Shown here: positions 1-8,552 of the stretch, one piece after another
Layout: each line of letters begins with the position of its first letter
Position numbering within the stretch: the stretch's first letter is position 1
Assembly: GCF_028657195.3 (NCBI RefSeq)
Contig: NZ_JANCPR020000007.1
Span: 124,001 to 188,000 of the forward strand
Source of the DNA: Streptomyces iconiensis
Lineage (GTDB): Bacteria; Actinomycetota; Actinomycetes; Streptomycetales; Streptomycetaceae
DNA: 64,000 nucleotides
Direction: 5' to 3'
Notes under the pieces: generated by a model
What the model saw: the letters and a program-made list of their open reading frames with translations, nothing else
The model's database searches: none
What the model was told of the DNA's origin: nothing
Made by a program: the position numbers and the translations under genes

Positions 1-763
1 CGATGTGGTCGACGACCCGGTCGACGCTCACCTTCGCCTGGTCGTCGGTGAGGAAGTCAGGGACGAAGTTGACGCACACCACGCCGCCGGTGCCGGCGAC
101 ACCGCGGATCTGGTCGTCGGTGAGGTTGCGGTGGTGGTCGCGCAGGGCGCGGGCGCAGGAATGGGTGGCGATCAGCGGGCGGGTGGCCAGCTCCAGGACA
201 TGGGCAACGCCGCTCGCCCCCAGATGGGAGATGTCGAAAAGCATGCCCAGGCGCTCCATCTCCCGCAGCGCCTGGACCCCGGGCGCGGTCAGCCGACTGC
301 CGGTGGCGTCCTCGCGGCTGCCGTCGGCGAGCGGGGTGCGTCCCCAGTGGGCGATCGAGGCGATCCGCACGCCGAGCCGGAACAGCGTGGAGAACAGCTC
401 GACGGAGGCGTCGATGCCCGGTGCGCTCTCCAGAGCGAGTACGAGGGCGGTCTTGTCCTCGGCCAGGGCCCTGTCGATGTCCGCGCCGTTGACGCACAGA
501 GCGACCTGTTCCCCGTTGTCCTCGGCGAGTACGTGGGCGCACTCGATCATGCGAAGGGTCTGCCGCAGCGCCCCCTCGGGGCGGTACTGCTCGTCGATGA
601 ACACCGGCAGGACCTGGATGCCGACCCCGCCCTCGCGCAGCTGCGGCAGCCACCTGTCCCGGAAGAAACTGCCCCAGCGCTCCGGGGGCCGGGCGGCAAC
701 GGCCATGAGGAGGTCGTTGTGGGCGTCGGCGACGACGGCGCGGTGGTGCAGTTCCGAGGACAT
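1..763 (-). CDS. Membrane dipeptidase (peptidase M19), 3' end beyond window
   Basis: Reading the minus strand from an ATG at 763 gives an uninterrupted frame of about 254 codons that runs off the left edge. The N-terminus has the M19 metal motif DAHND; further on come LALESAPG (metal-bridging Glu), DISHLG and THSCARAL followed by HHRNLTDDQIR. These are the conserved zinc-ligand blocks of renal/membrane dipeptidases, which hydrolyse dipeptides with a binuclear zinc centre. No signal peptide is visible at this start, so the protein is probably cytoplasmic. A GAAAGG ribosome site precedes the ATG. The PucR-type regulator at 1671-3332 is on the same strand; PucR regulators are often found near M19 dipeptidases, but the link here is inferred. 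Confidence 0.88.
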   Translation of the reverse strand, partial: MSSELHHRAVVADAHNDLLMAVAARPPERWGSFFRDRWLPQLREGGVGIQVLPVFIDEQYRPEGALRQTLRMIECAHVLAEDNGEQVALCVNGADIDRALAEDKTALVLALESAPGIDASVELFSTLFRLGVRIASIAHWGRTPLADGSREDATGSRLTAPGVQALREMERLGMLFDISHLGASGVAHVLELATRPLIATHSCARALRDHHRNLTDDQIRGVAGTGGVVCVNFVPDFLTDDQAKVSVDRVVDHI

Positions 764-1240
764 GGCGGGCCTTTCGCGTGGAAGGGGGGAAGGGGGTGAC
801 ACGTGATCCGATCCACCACCCATGCGCTGACGGGCCGCACGGGCGGGGCGGGCCGTACCGGCGTGGGCGGGCCGTACGGGGCGTACGGCCGTACGGGCAG
901 GGCGGGTCGCTGAACCTGGCCTCAACGTACGCACGGTGGAACCCTGCTTCTTGGTCTCACGGAACAAACCAGTAGGCCAATGCTTGGACGTGCGGACAAC
1001 AGCCAACGCCCAGTGCCCAGTACCCGGTGCCCAGCAGCCAACGCCGCGCCCTGGCAGCTCACTTGGCATCGGCACCGGCATCGGCCGGCCAAAGGGCCCG
1101 CCCCGGCAGGCCGTATAGCAAATCCGGCGTGATGACCCGTTGGCCAGACGCACAACGCGGCCGGGAAATCTCTGGATCGGCGCCGCACCCATACGGCCGG
1201 TCCAGGCCGGACGCTGTGCGCATGCAGGACGGAATGGAAC
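764..1240. other. Intergenic region, no gene seen
   Basis: About 480 bases with no credible reading frame. Positions 830-910 are rich in degenerate CGTACGG/GGGCGGG repeats. The region probably holds the dipeptidase promoter, but I could not pick out a convincing -10/-35 pair. Confidence 0.5.
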
Positions 1241-1597
1241 ACCTCGGGGGCCGACGCATCGGGTGCGCTGGTCACCACCGGCGCCGACGCGACTGCCTTC
1301 TGGACCGCGCTGTGGAGCGGGAAACTGCTGGCCCCGGCCCAGTTGGCCGAGATGAAACGGACCGTTCCCGACGGCGAAACCCCGGGCGAGCGCTACGGCC
1401 TCGGAGTCGAGCGCTACGAGCGCACCCCAGGCTTCGTCACCTGGGGACACAGCGGCTCCATGGAGTCAGGACACATGACCAGGAACGCCGTCACCGATGA
1501 CGGCGCACGGGCCGTGACCCTGCTGATCGGCTCGGAAACGTTCGACTCGGCAAAGGTGGACTCCACCATCGGCAAACTCCTCCGCGACCTCCGCTGA
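1241..1597 (+). pseudogene. C-terminal remnant of a serine beta-lactamase-like hydrolase
   Basis: The frame ending at 1597 encodes about 115 residues resembling only the C-terminus of Streptomyces D-Ala-D-Ala carboxypeptidase/serine beta-lactamase-like proteins. It has a segment like the active-site-distal helix (TTGADATAFWTALWSGKLL), YGLGVERYE, then the KTG-equivalent loop GHSGSMESGH and a C-terminal helix. The SxxK and YxN catalytic blocks that should lie 200 or more residues upstream are absent. No sensible start codon or ribosome site precedes it. I read it as a decayed gene fragment. An intact member of the same superfamily lies at 3536-4642 on the other strand. Confidence 0.65.
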
Positions 1598-1670
1598 TAG
1601 GGGTGTTCCACGGAGCGGCACACACGCAGTGAAGGGACGCAGCTCAAGCAACGCAGTGATGAGACGCAGC

Positions 1671-3332
1671 TCAAGGCGTGCCGGGAGCGACGGAGGCCCC
1701 GCTTCCCGCGGCACCGCTGAGCCCCGCCAGGGCCCTCAACTGGAGCCAGAGTACGAGCCGTTCGTCGGGGTCCTGGAGGTCGATCCCGAGCTGCCGGCCT
1801 ACCTGCTTCAGGCGGTAGCGGCAGGTGTTGGGATGGACGGAGAGGGCCTTGGCCGCGCTCGTCACGTCACAGCCCGCGTCGAACCAGGACACCAGGGTGC
1901 GGGCGTAGTCGGTGCCGTGCTCCGCGTCGGCGGCCAGCACGCGCCGGCAGGCGCCCGCCCTCAACTCCCGTCGCTCTCGCATCACTTCCGAGAGCCGCAG
2001 CAGTGTCACCCGGGGACGCACCTCGTCGACCGTGGCCACCGGCAGAGCGTCGTCCAGCAGCCGCAGGACCACATCCGCGTCCGCACGTGAGTCCGTCACC
2101 CTGCCGAGGTCCGGCACCACCTCGCCGAGCGCCGCCCGTACCGGTACCCGCAGCGCCCTGCCTGCCCGCCGCACGATGTCCTCCGCCAGCTGCCGGTGCC
2201 GCCGGTCGCCCGCCTTCCGCCCCGGCGGCGCGTGCGCCATGCGCTGCTCCCCGGACGCGTGCTCTCCGGATACGTGCTCGCCGGGCGCGTGGTGCGCCCC
2301 GGGGGCCGGCAGCAGCGCGTACACCACCCCGTCCAGGAGCACACATGCGTGCCGCCCGTAGCGTGCCTCGCACTGCAGGCGTACGACGTCCAGCAGCCTG
2401 AGCGAGGTCCGCTCGGCGTCCGGCACGCTCGCCGCCGCGTCCAGTACGAACGCGGCCACGCGTACCGTGTCCCATCCCAGGCGGTGCGCCGCCGTCGAAG
2501 CCTCCGCCGTACCGTCGAGCAACCGGCGTACCAGGTCGGCCTCCTGATGGCGCGTCAACTCCTGGGCCGCGCGGGCGCGCAGCAGGAGCAGCGCCGCCGT
2601 CGAGGCACCCTGGGCCAGGCCCTCCTCGGCGTCCGCTGCGAGGGTGCCGCCGTCGATCACCCAGACCGAGCCGAGTGTCTCGCCGCCGGCCCGCACCGCG
2701 ACGGCGAGCCGCGGCAGGTCGCCGGCCGTGAGCGGGGGCAGCCGCACAGGCCCTTCCGAGGCGAACACCAATCTGACCTGCTCCGAGTTCTCCAGGCTGC
2801 CCGGGACCTGAAGGCCGAGGATGCCCTGGCGGCGGTCCTCGTCGACCGGCTGACCGCGCACGGTGGAGTAGGCCAGAATCCGCTTGCGCGGGTCCTCCAC
2901 GGCCGTTGCCCCTCCGGTCGCCACCGCGATCGCGTCGGCCAGCGCGAACAGGTCTCCCAGCCCATCGCCGCGTGCGGAACGCGCGCCGATCGCCGAGGCC
3001 AGCATCAAGTGCACGCGATGCCAGGCCGCGTGCTCATCGACCGCCAGCAGCGCCACCCCGTGCGCCTCGGCCTCACCGACCGGCCCGTCCTGGCCCCGCA
3101 CCACGACCCCTGTCATCCCCGCCTCAGCCGCGGCCCGCACCAGCGGCCCGGCAGCGGCTGCCCGTACACCGACCGCGAGCAACAGGGCTCCGGGCGCATG
3201 GCGTAGCGGAGCGTGTGCGTCGTACAGCAGCGCCTCTGTGACCGGTAGGGCGGCTCCCGCGGGCGCGGTCTGAAGCCGCAGGGCCGGGCTGCCGATGACG
3301 TCCATGAGGTCGCCGAGCGTGCAGACGTCCAC
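1671..3332 (-). CDS. PucR-family transcriptional regulator
   Basis: 553 residues. The N-terminal part (about 1-130) matches the purine-catabolism-type sensor domain of PucR proteins (TLGDLMDVIG...LLLAVG). The C-terminal 60 residues hold the PucR/CdaR helix-turn-helix: LVSWFDAGCDVTSAAKAL, then HPNTCRYRLKQ. The middle includes a GGDEF-like fold typical of these regulators and a short His/Gly-rich linker ([17 protein letters not shown]). The GTG at 3330-3332 is preceded by GTGAGGAGC, a good ribosome site. The ligand is unknown; family members sense purines, amino acids or dipeptides. It may control the same-strand dipeptidase at the left edge. Confidence 0.85.
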   Translation of the reverse strand: MDVCTLGDLMDVIGSPALRLQTAPAGAALPVTEALLYDAHAPLRHAPGALLLAVGVRAAAAGPLVRAAAEAGMTGVVVRGQDGPVGEAEAHGVALLAVDEHAAWHRVHLMLASAIGARSARGDGLGDLFALADAIAVATGGATAVEDPRKRILAYSTVRGQPVDEDRRQGILGLQVPGSLENSEQVRLVFASEGPVRLPPLTAGDLPRLAVAVRAGGETLGSVWVIDGGTLAADAEEGLAQGASTAALLLLRARAAQELTRHQEADLVRRLLDGTAEASTAAHRLGWDTVRVAAFVLDAAASVPDAERTSLRLLDVVRLQCEARYGRHACVLLDGVVYALLPAPGAHHAPGEHVSGEHASGEQRMAHAPPGRKAGDRRHRQLAEDIVRRAGRALRVPVRAALGEVVPDLGRVTDSRADADVVLRLLDDALPVATVDEVRPRVTLLRLSEVMRERRELRAGACRRVLAADAEHGTDYARTLVSWFDAGCDVTSAAKALSVHPNTCRYRLKQVGRQLGIDLQDPDERLVLWLQLRALAGLSGAAGSGASVAPGTP

Positions 3333-3535
3333 AGGTGCTCCTCACGGCGTCGGCCCCGGACCGAACGGACTGCTACCACCCGGGCCCGACCGGATTTGCG
3401 ACCAGCCCCGACCGGACTGCTGCCCGGACACCCCAGGTTGCTCCCCAGCAGGCCCCGGTCGATTGGCCGATCCCCACAGGAACGTACGTTTCCGTTGTCC
3501 GTCGCCACAACCCGTCTCCGTGCCCCATGGCTGCG

Positions 3536-4642
3536 TCAGCCGTACATCGCCACGCGATAGAGGGCATCGAGCGCGTCGTCGATGGGGTGGGGCTGCGGCT
3601 TACCGGTGGAGTCGAGCCTGTTCCACCTCTGCATGTTCACCGCGACGGACATCTGCCGCTTGCCGTCGGCACGGGTCATGGCCAGCGCCCCGGCACCCCA
3701 GACCGTGCCGCCGTGGCCCCAGAAGGTGTCCTGACCGGGAGCGTCCATCGGGTGCAGGCCGAGGCCGTAGTCGATGGTCTTTCCCTCCTGGGAGATGACC
3801 GGGACGGTGCGTTGCATCTGCTTCAGCGACGACGGGCTGACGATCTCTCCGGCAAGCAGCATGCCGTAGAAGCGGTTGAGGTCGGCGACGGTCGATATCA
3901 GGGAGGCCGAAGGTCCCGCGTACGACATGTCGAAGACGCTGTAGTCGCGCGGCGGGTCGATCATGCCGAACCACGCCTCGTAGATCTGCGAGTGCGACCC
4001 GTCGACATACGGTCCGGTGGGGAGTTCGGTGTCCCGGAGCCCGGCGTGCTCGATGACGTTCCGGGTGATGTACCGCTCGGCCGTGGTGGCGGTCACCTGT
4101 TCCAGGAGTTGGGCGAGGAGCAGGTAGTTGGTGTTGGAGTACACGCCCGGGGTGCCGACGGCTGGGGCGGTGACCCCCATCTCGATCAGTTCGGCGCGGT
4201 GGAACCGTGTGAACCGGTGGTCGTCCAGGCTCTGCGGCCCGGTGTTCGCGAGGTCGGGGAACGCCTTGAGGGACGGGTAGGCGTAGGGGAGATACTCGGC
4301 GAGGCCACTGGTGTGATTGATCAGCATCCGTACCGTGATCGCGTCAGCGCGCTCGCCGGGGACCGCCCCGGGAAGGTACCGGCCGATCGGCGCGTCGAGA
4401 TCGATCCGGCCGCTCTCGACCTGCTGCAGAACCGCCGCGGCTGTGAAGGTCTTGTTGATGCTGCCGACGCGGTGCCGCATGTCGGCGGTGACGGGGCGAC
4501 TGGTGGCGACATCGGCGACCCCTGCGGCACCGCGCCAGACCTGGTCGCCGTCCCGCACCTCGGCGAACAGGCCCGGCATCCCGGCTCGATGGACGTCTTC
4601 GATGGCGGCGTTCAGCTCCGCGGGCTCCAGCGGTTTGCTCAC
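3536..4642 (-). CDS. Serine hydrolase, class C beta-lactamase / D-Ala-D-Ala carboxypeptidase-like
   Basis: 368 residues from a GTG at 4642 preceded by AAAGGA. The open frame continues upstream, but that part overlaps the divergent TetR gene and lacks family similarity. Catalytic blocks are visible: SxxK as GSINKTF, YxN as YSNTNY, and the third motif as GHGGTVWG. No signal peptide or lipobox is seen, so the protein is probably cytoplasmic; many family members are esterases or peptidases rather than beta-lactamases. It is divergent from the TetR gene at 4829 and shares a 186-bp intergenic region with it that contains a perfect palindrome, so TetR control is likely. Confidence 0.85.
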   Translation of the reverse strand: MSKPLEPAELNAAIEDVHRAGMPGLFAEVRDGDQVWRGAAGVADVATSRPVTADMRHRVGSINKTFTAAAVLQQVESGRIDLDAPIGRYLPGAVPGERADAITVRMLINHTSGLAEYLPYAYPSLKAFPDLANTGPQSLDDHRFTRFHRAELIEMGVTAPAVGTPGVYSNTNYLLLAQLLEQVTATTAERYITRNVIEHAGLRDTELPTGPYVDGSHSQIYEAWFGMIDPPRDYSVFDMSYAGPSASLISTVADLNRFYGMLLAGEIVSPSSLKQMQRTVPVISQEGKTIDYGLGLHPMDAPGQDTFWGHGGTVWGAGALAMTRADGKRQMSVAVNMQRWNRLDSTGKPQPHPIDDALDALYRVAMYG

Positions 4643-4766
4643 GGCATACGTCCTTTCGTGGTCCCGGGGGCGAGCTCCACAGCGGCCCCCTGACTCGTGT
4701 GACAGGGCACGTACAGCACGCCGGACGCCCGCTGCCAGGCCGGTCGGCACGCTCATGTCCTCATTA

Positions 4767-4783
4767 TGCACGCGGTGCGTGCA
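4767..4783. promoter_or_regulatory. Palindromic operator candidate for the TetR regulator
   Basis: TGCACGCGGTGCGTGCA is a perfect 7-3-7 inverted repeat between the divergent serine hydrolase and tetR starts. Size, symmetry and position fit a TetR-family operator controlling both genes. Confidence 0.65.
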
Positions 4784-4828
4784 ACACCAAGTGCATAGGT
4801 TAAGGTGCTTCCCGACGAGAGGGGTGGG

Positions 4829-5488
4829 ATGACAGGCCGAAGGCGCTGGTCGACCGAGGAGATCCTGGACGCGGCAGCGGAGTTGCTGCGCACGAGCGAC
4901 GCCGAATCGTTCAGCGTGCGCAAGCTCGCCGCTGTGCTCGGGACCGATTCCTCCAGCCTCTACCGGCACTTCCGCAGCAAGACCGAACTGCTGCGCGCGG
5001 TCGCCGACCGGACCCTCCTGGCCGCCATGGACGGCTACCGCCCCGAGGGCGACTGGAAGCAGCGCATCACGGCCGTGGCCCTGCGCGTGCGAGAGGCGTT
5101 CGGACAGCACCCCCAGCTCGCCGCGACCTGGGGACGCTATGCGTCGAGCGGCACCGGTTCCCGGCTGCTCATGGAAGAGGTGCTCCAGGCTCTGCGCGCG
5201 TCAGGGCTGCCCGAAGCGGAGATCCCGGCGCGCTACCACCGGATCGCCGTCCTCATCGCCGCGTTGATCGCCTCCGAGGCCGGGGTCAGCGCCCTCACCC
5301 CCGTGGAGCACGAACAGGGCATGGAACTGTTCCGCGTCGCGGTACTCGGCGCAGACCCCGAACGCTTCCCTGCCCTGGCCCACTTCGCCCGCGACGTCCG
5401 CCCCCTCGGGGCAGACCGCCGCGCCGCGTTCGAAGAGCTTCTCGCCGCCCAACTCACCCACATCGAGGCCGCAACCCGCGCTCAATGA
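4829..5488 (+). CDS. TetR/AcrR-family transcriptional regulator
   Basis: 219 residues from the ATG encoding MTGRRRW; an in-frame GTG eight codons upstream is possible but less likely. Residues about 6-55 are a classic TetR helix-turn-helix: STEEILDAAAELL, FSVRKLAAVLG, then SSSLYRHFRSKTELL. The rest is a helical ligand-binding/dimerisation domain with no recognisable ligand signature. A GGGGTGGG stretch lies just before the ATG. It probably represses itself and the divergent hydrolase through the palindrome at 4767-4783. Confidence 0.88.
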   Translation: MTGRRRWSTEEILDAAAELLRTSDAESFSVRKLAAVLGTDSSSLYRHFRSKTELLRAVADRTLLAAMDGYRPEGDWKQRITAVALRVREAFGQHPQLAATWGRYASSGTGSRLLMEEVLQALRASGLPEAEIPARYHRIAVLIAALIASEAGVSALTPVEHEQGMELFRVAVLGADPERFPALAHFARDVRPLGADRRAAFEELLAAQLTHIEAATRAQ

Positions 5489-5847
5489 GGTAGCCCGCGA
5501 ACCCGGTCGTCTCCTGTAACTGGCAGCCGCACTGCAAGGTCAGCCATGTCGCCTCGCCGCACGTCATCCGGGCCGCACGTCATCCGGAAAGAGGACGCCC
5601 AGGAGCTGTGGCTCTGTTTCCACGGCGGGAACGGCACGACCCGCCTCGCCCGCTCCAAGGGCGGCACCACCTTCATCTACGACAAGGTGGTGCTCACCGC
5701 CGGGATGAGGGATCGATCGCCGTCGCACGCGGCTGACGGGACCGGCGGCGCGGGCCGACCGGTCCCGTCGGGGGCTCGGAGCGGGGCTCGGGGAGGGTGC
5801 CGAGCCGGCGGGTGCTGAGCTGCGGCCACGGGAGTTCCGCGGGTTTC
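5489..5847. other. Region between tetR and a hypothetical gene; no confident gene
   Basis: A plus-strand frame at 5546-5818 encodes about 90 residues. Its first half has a protein-like stretch (ELWLCFHGGNGTTRLARS) and its second half is low-complexity Arg/Gly. I do not recognise it and would not call it a gene. It could be a remnant. Confidence 0.3.
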
Positions 5848-7062
5848 CTATGGGCGCGGCGGACGCTTCGCCGCGCCTCTGAAGCGGCCCAGCACCTGGC
5901 TGAGTGTGCCGGTGGGTGAGTCGGCCGGCGGGGCTGCCGGGTCCTTCGGGGCCATCGGATCCGCCGGGTCCGCCGGGTCCGCCGGGGACCGCAGCATCGC
6001 TGCCGCGCCGCCTGCCGCGGCAAGCTCGCTCCTGGCCAGTTCCGCTTCCTTCCTGTACAGGTCGCGGGACTCGGTCATGGCGGCGAGCGCCTCGGCGTAC
6101 TGGTCGACGATTCCCCGGGCACGGGCCAGCTCCTCCTCCGGGGTCAGCAGGTGCCAGCGCTGCCGCAGGAAACGTACGGCCTGCTCGGCCTCGGCCGGCA
6201 TGGCCTGCGGCAGGGCAGCGAACGCCGCGATCCTCCATATCAGTTCGGTCGGCTCGGAACTGCCCAGGAACAGGTTGCGCACCACGAAGCGGTCCGCGTC
6301 GTAGTACGGGCCCTGCGGCAGCGTGGGCAGCACGACGGCTCCGCCGCGCGGCACGTTGACGTGCAGATCCTTCAGCGCCCAGTTGACGATCTGGACCTGT
6401 TCCGGCGAGGCACGGTGCTCCACCACGCGGTGACGCAGGCTCGGCGGCAGGAAGGAGGCCAGCGGACGGCGGCCCTGCTCGTCAGGGGTCATCGCCTCGT
6501 GGATGACGACGTGGATGTTCCAGCTGTCGCGGGCGCAGTCCTTGAGCAGGCGCCGCATCTCCTTGTCGTCCTCCGGCAACCGGTGCGTGATCCCCAGACG
6601 GGGCCCGGGCACCACGTCGTGGTTCCACCCGGCCCGGTCGGTGTCGGGCCAGAACATGGTGGCGGGGGACGGCCAGTCCTGGTCCCACGGCTGCTCCGCC
6701 TCGGCGGCGAGCACCCAGGTGACCACCTCACCGCGCTTGCGCCGCTCGGCGTCGTACGTGGACAACTGGGCACGCACGGTGACCTCGTCGGCCACGCGCC
6801 AGCGGGCCTCGAAGACCCGCCGGAGAGAGGCGGCGGGCGTGGGGGCACCGTCCTCGTGGCCGAAGGGGTCGTGCATACCGCCGACTGCGGACGAGGCGGC
6901 CTCCGGGGGTGCGAGGTCGAGGTAGCCGTCGATCACTCCGGCGGCCTGGAGCGCGATCAGATTGCGGCGGATCTCCAACTCGGGCTCGGGTCCGAGCTGG
7001 CGCCCGTGTCCCAGCCAGACGGTGTCGGGGACGATGGGGGAGCTGTGCTTGGTCTTCGGCAT
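5848..7062 (-). CDS. Hypothetical protein with C-terminal coiled coil
   Basis: 404 residues from the ATG at 7062 (MPKTKHSSPIVPD). I do not recognise a family. The protein is mixed alpha/beta without signal peptide or membrane segments. It has a Trp-rich middle (QPWDQDWPSPATMFWPDTD) and a predicted helical/coiled-coil stretch rich in Glu, Ala and Arg near residues 315-365. It ends in a Pro/Ala-rich tail with a short ADP repeat (PADPADPADPMAPKDP). No clear ribosome site precedes this ATG; the frame stays open to 7164, so the start is uncertain. It lies downstream of cchA on the same strand, 210 bases away, so cotranscription is possible but no siderophore role is apparent. Confidence 0.6.
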   Translation of the reverse strand: MPKTKHSSPIVPDTVWLGHGRQLGPEPELEIRRNLIALQAAGVIDGYLDLAPPEAASSAVGGMHDPFGHEDGAPTPAASLRRVFEARWRVADEVTVRAQLSTYDAERRKRGEVVTWVLAAEAEQPWDQDWPSPATMFWPDTDRAGWNHDVVPGPRLGITHRLPEDDKEMRRLLKDCARDSWNIHVVIHEAMTPDEQGRRPLASFLPPSLRHRVVEHRASPEQVQIVNWALKDLHVNVPRGGAVVLPTLPQGPYYDADRFVVRNLFLGSSEPTELIWRIAAFAALPQAMPAEAEQAVRFLRQRWHLLTPEEELARARGIVDQYAEALAAMTESRDLYRKEAELARSELAAAGGAAAMLRSPADPADPADPMAPKDPAAPPADSPTGTLSQVLGRFRGAAKRPPRP

Positions 7063-7272
7063 GTCGTCGATCTGTGGGGGGCTGCGTACGGTCCCCAGTA
7101 TGGCGGTGCCGGTTCTCCTGGCGGGGGTTGGTGGACAAACAATGTTGACGGCCCCCCACAGCAAGCCCCGGCCGCGCCCCGCTGATCTGTGCCGCGACCC
7201 CGGATCTGCGCCGCGGGACCGGAGGAGTACCCTCGCGACGCGGACCAGGCGGAGGTGGCCGGGGGTGGTCGG

Positions 7273-8220
7273 TCAGGGTCGGCCGGTGAGGTAGCCGCCC
7301 ATGGAGGTGAAGTACTCGGTCGCCGGCAGCTCGGCGCCCTCCTCGGTCCTTACGCGGGTGACGGCCAGGCCGTGGTTGCGGCCGGTACGTGCGTCGGCTC
7401 CGGCGACGATCACCACGCCGTCGCCCTCGCGGTAGAAGACGCGACCGGGTGTGCCGCCGTAGCGCCCCTGGGAGACCACGGCGGCCAGGACCTCAAGCCG
7501 CTTGCCCCTGTGGAAGGTGAAGGCGCTGGGATACGGCTCGGACTGGGCGCGTACGAGTCGTTCGAGGTCTTCCGCAGGCCAGGACCAGTCGATGCGGATG
7601 TCCTCGGCCGCCCGCTTGTGGAAGAAGCTCGCCTGGGAGCGGTCCTGCTTGGTGAACTCGGTCTGCCCGGTGGCGATGAGGTCGAGCGCGCCGATGGTGA
7701 CCGGAGTGATCAGATCGACGGTCTTGTGAAAGAGGTCGGTAGCGGTGTCAGCGGGCCCGACCTGCACCGCTTCCTGCCGGACGATGTCGCCGGCGTCCAG
7801 CTCGTCGTTCATCATGTGCGCGGTGACGCCCACCTCGCGCTCCCCGTTGATCAGGGCCCAGATCAGCGGCGAGAAGCCGGCGTACTTGGGCAGCAACGAG
7901 TCGTGGACGTTCAGCGTGCCGTGGCGGGGGAGACCGAAGATCCGCGGCGGGATCCACGTCCGCCAGTTGTTGGCCACGATGATGTCCGGGGCGGCCTCCT
8001 TGAGGCGCGCGAACAACTCGTCGTCGTCGGGGCGGTTGCGGATCAGCACGGGTACGCCGTGCTCTTCGGCGAGATCGGCGACGGAGTCGCTCCAGATCTT
8101 TTCGTAGGCGTGCTCGCTCTTGGGGTGCGTCACGACCAGCACCACGTCGTGCTCGGAGTCCAGGAGAGCTTGCAGGGTGCGGTGCCCCCAGGTCTGGTAA
8201 CCGAACATGACGACCCGCAT
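7273..8220 (-). CDS. cchA: Hydroxyornithine N-formyltransferase
   Basis: 315 residues, related to methionyl-tRNA formyltransferase. The formyl-tetrahydrofolate site is visible: N104 and H106 in LNVHDSLLPKYAG, and D142 in ELDAGDI. This is the catalytic Asn-His-Asp set. In coelichelin biosynthesis the enzyme formylates N5-hydroxyornithine before NRPS loading. Ribosome site GAGGAGGA sits just before the ATG. The gene is divergent from cchB, with one iron box close to each start, as in the S. coelicolor cluster. Repression by DmdR/IdeR under iron sufficiency is expected. Assignment rests on fold plus context; substrate is inferred. Confidence 0.93.
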   Translation of the reverse strand: MRVVMFGYQTWGHRTLQALLDSEHDVVLVVTHPKSEHAYEKIWSDSVADLAEEHGVPVLIRNRPDDDELFARLKEAAPDIIVANNWRTWIPPRIFGLPRHGTLNVHDSLLPKYAGFSPLIWALINGEREVGVTAHMMNDELDAGDIVRQEAVQVGPADTATDLFHKTVDLITPVTIGALDLIATGQTEFTKQDRSQASFFHKRAAEDIRIDWSWPAEDLERLVRAQSEPYPSAFTFHRGKRLEVLAAVVSQGRYGGTPGRVFYREGDGVVIVAGADARTGRNHGLAVTRVRTEEGAELPATEYFTSMGGYLTGRP

Positions 8221-8262
8221 GGGGTTCCTCCTCGGAGCAGGGGGTGCGCGACCAACGGTCAG

Positions 8263-8281
8263 TAAAGCAAGGCTTACCTAA
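8263..8281. promoter_or_regulatory. Iron box upstream of cchA
   Basis: TAAAGCAAGGCTTACCTAA lies 43 bases upstream of the cchA start. The right half matches the 19-bp DmdR/IdeR consensus TTAGGTTAGGCTCACCTAA closely; the left half is degenerate. Confidence 0.75.
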
Positions 8282-8447
8282 GTGCGCAACAGGTGGTCGC
8301 GGTCCGTGAGTTGAAGGCCCGGGCGGCGGCCGTCGGTCGATTACCCGCCGGCCGTCGGTCGATCGCCGGTCGGTCGCCGGTCGATCAGCGGCTGATCATC
8401 GGCCGGCCGCCGGTGATCCGTACTGCGCTATCGACAGCCCTCCGCCA

Positions 8448-8466
8448 TTAGCTTAGGCTCACCTAA
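8448..8466. promoter_or_regulatory. Iron box upstream of cchB
   Basis: TTAGCTTAGGCTCACCTAA differs from the 19-bp DmdR/IdeR consensus at one position. It sits 87 bases before the cchB start and is the best iron box in the window. Confidence 0.92.
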
Positions 8467-8552
8467 GTTTTTGCGGGGCGTCGGCTCGGTGTGCCCACCC
8501 TGCCCGCGTTCCCTCCGTCTGACAGCCGGCTTCCCCGCACGATGGGAGTGAC

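Noticed and set aside
3..806. Two plus-strand frames over the left edge
   Set aside because: The minus strand encodes a well-conserved M19 dipeptidase running off the window; the plus-strand frames are its shadows.
5546..5818. A 90-codon plus-strand ORF
   Set aside because: Second half is Arg/Gly low complexity, no ribosome site, no recognised family; listed only as a region.
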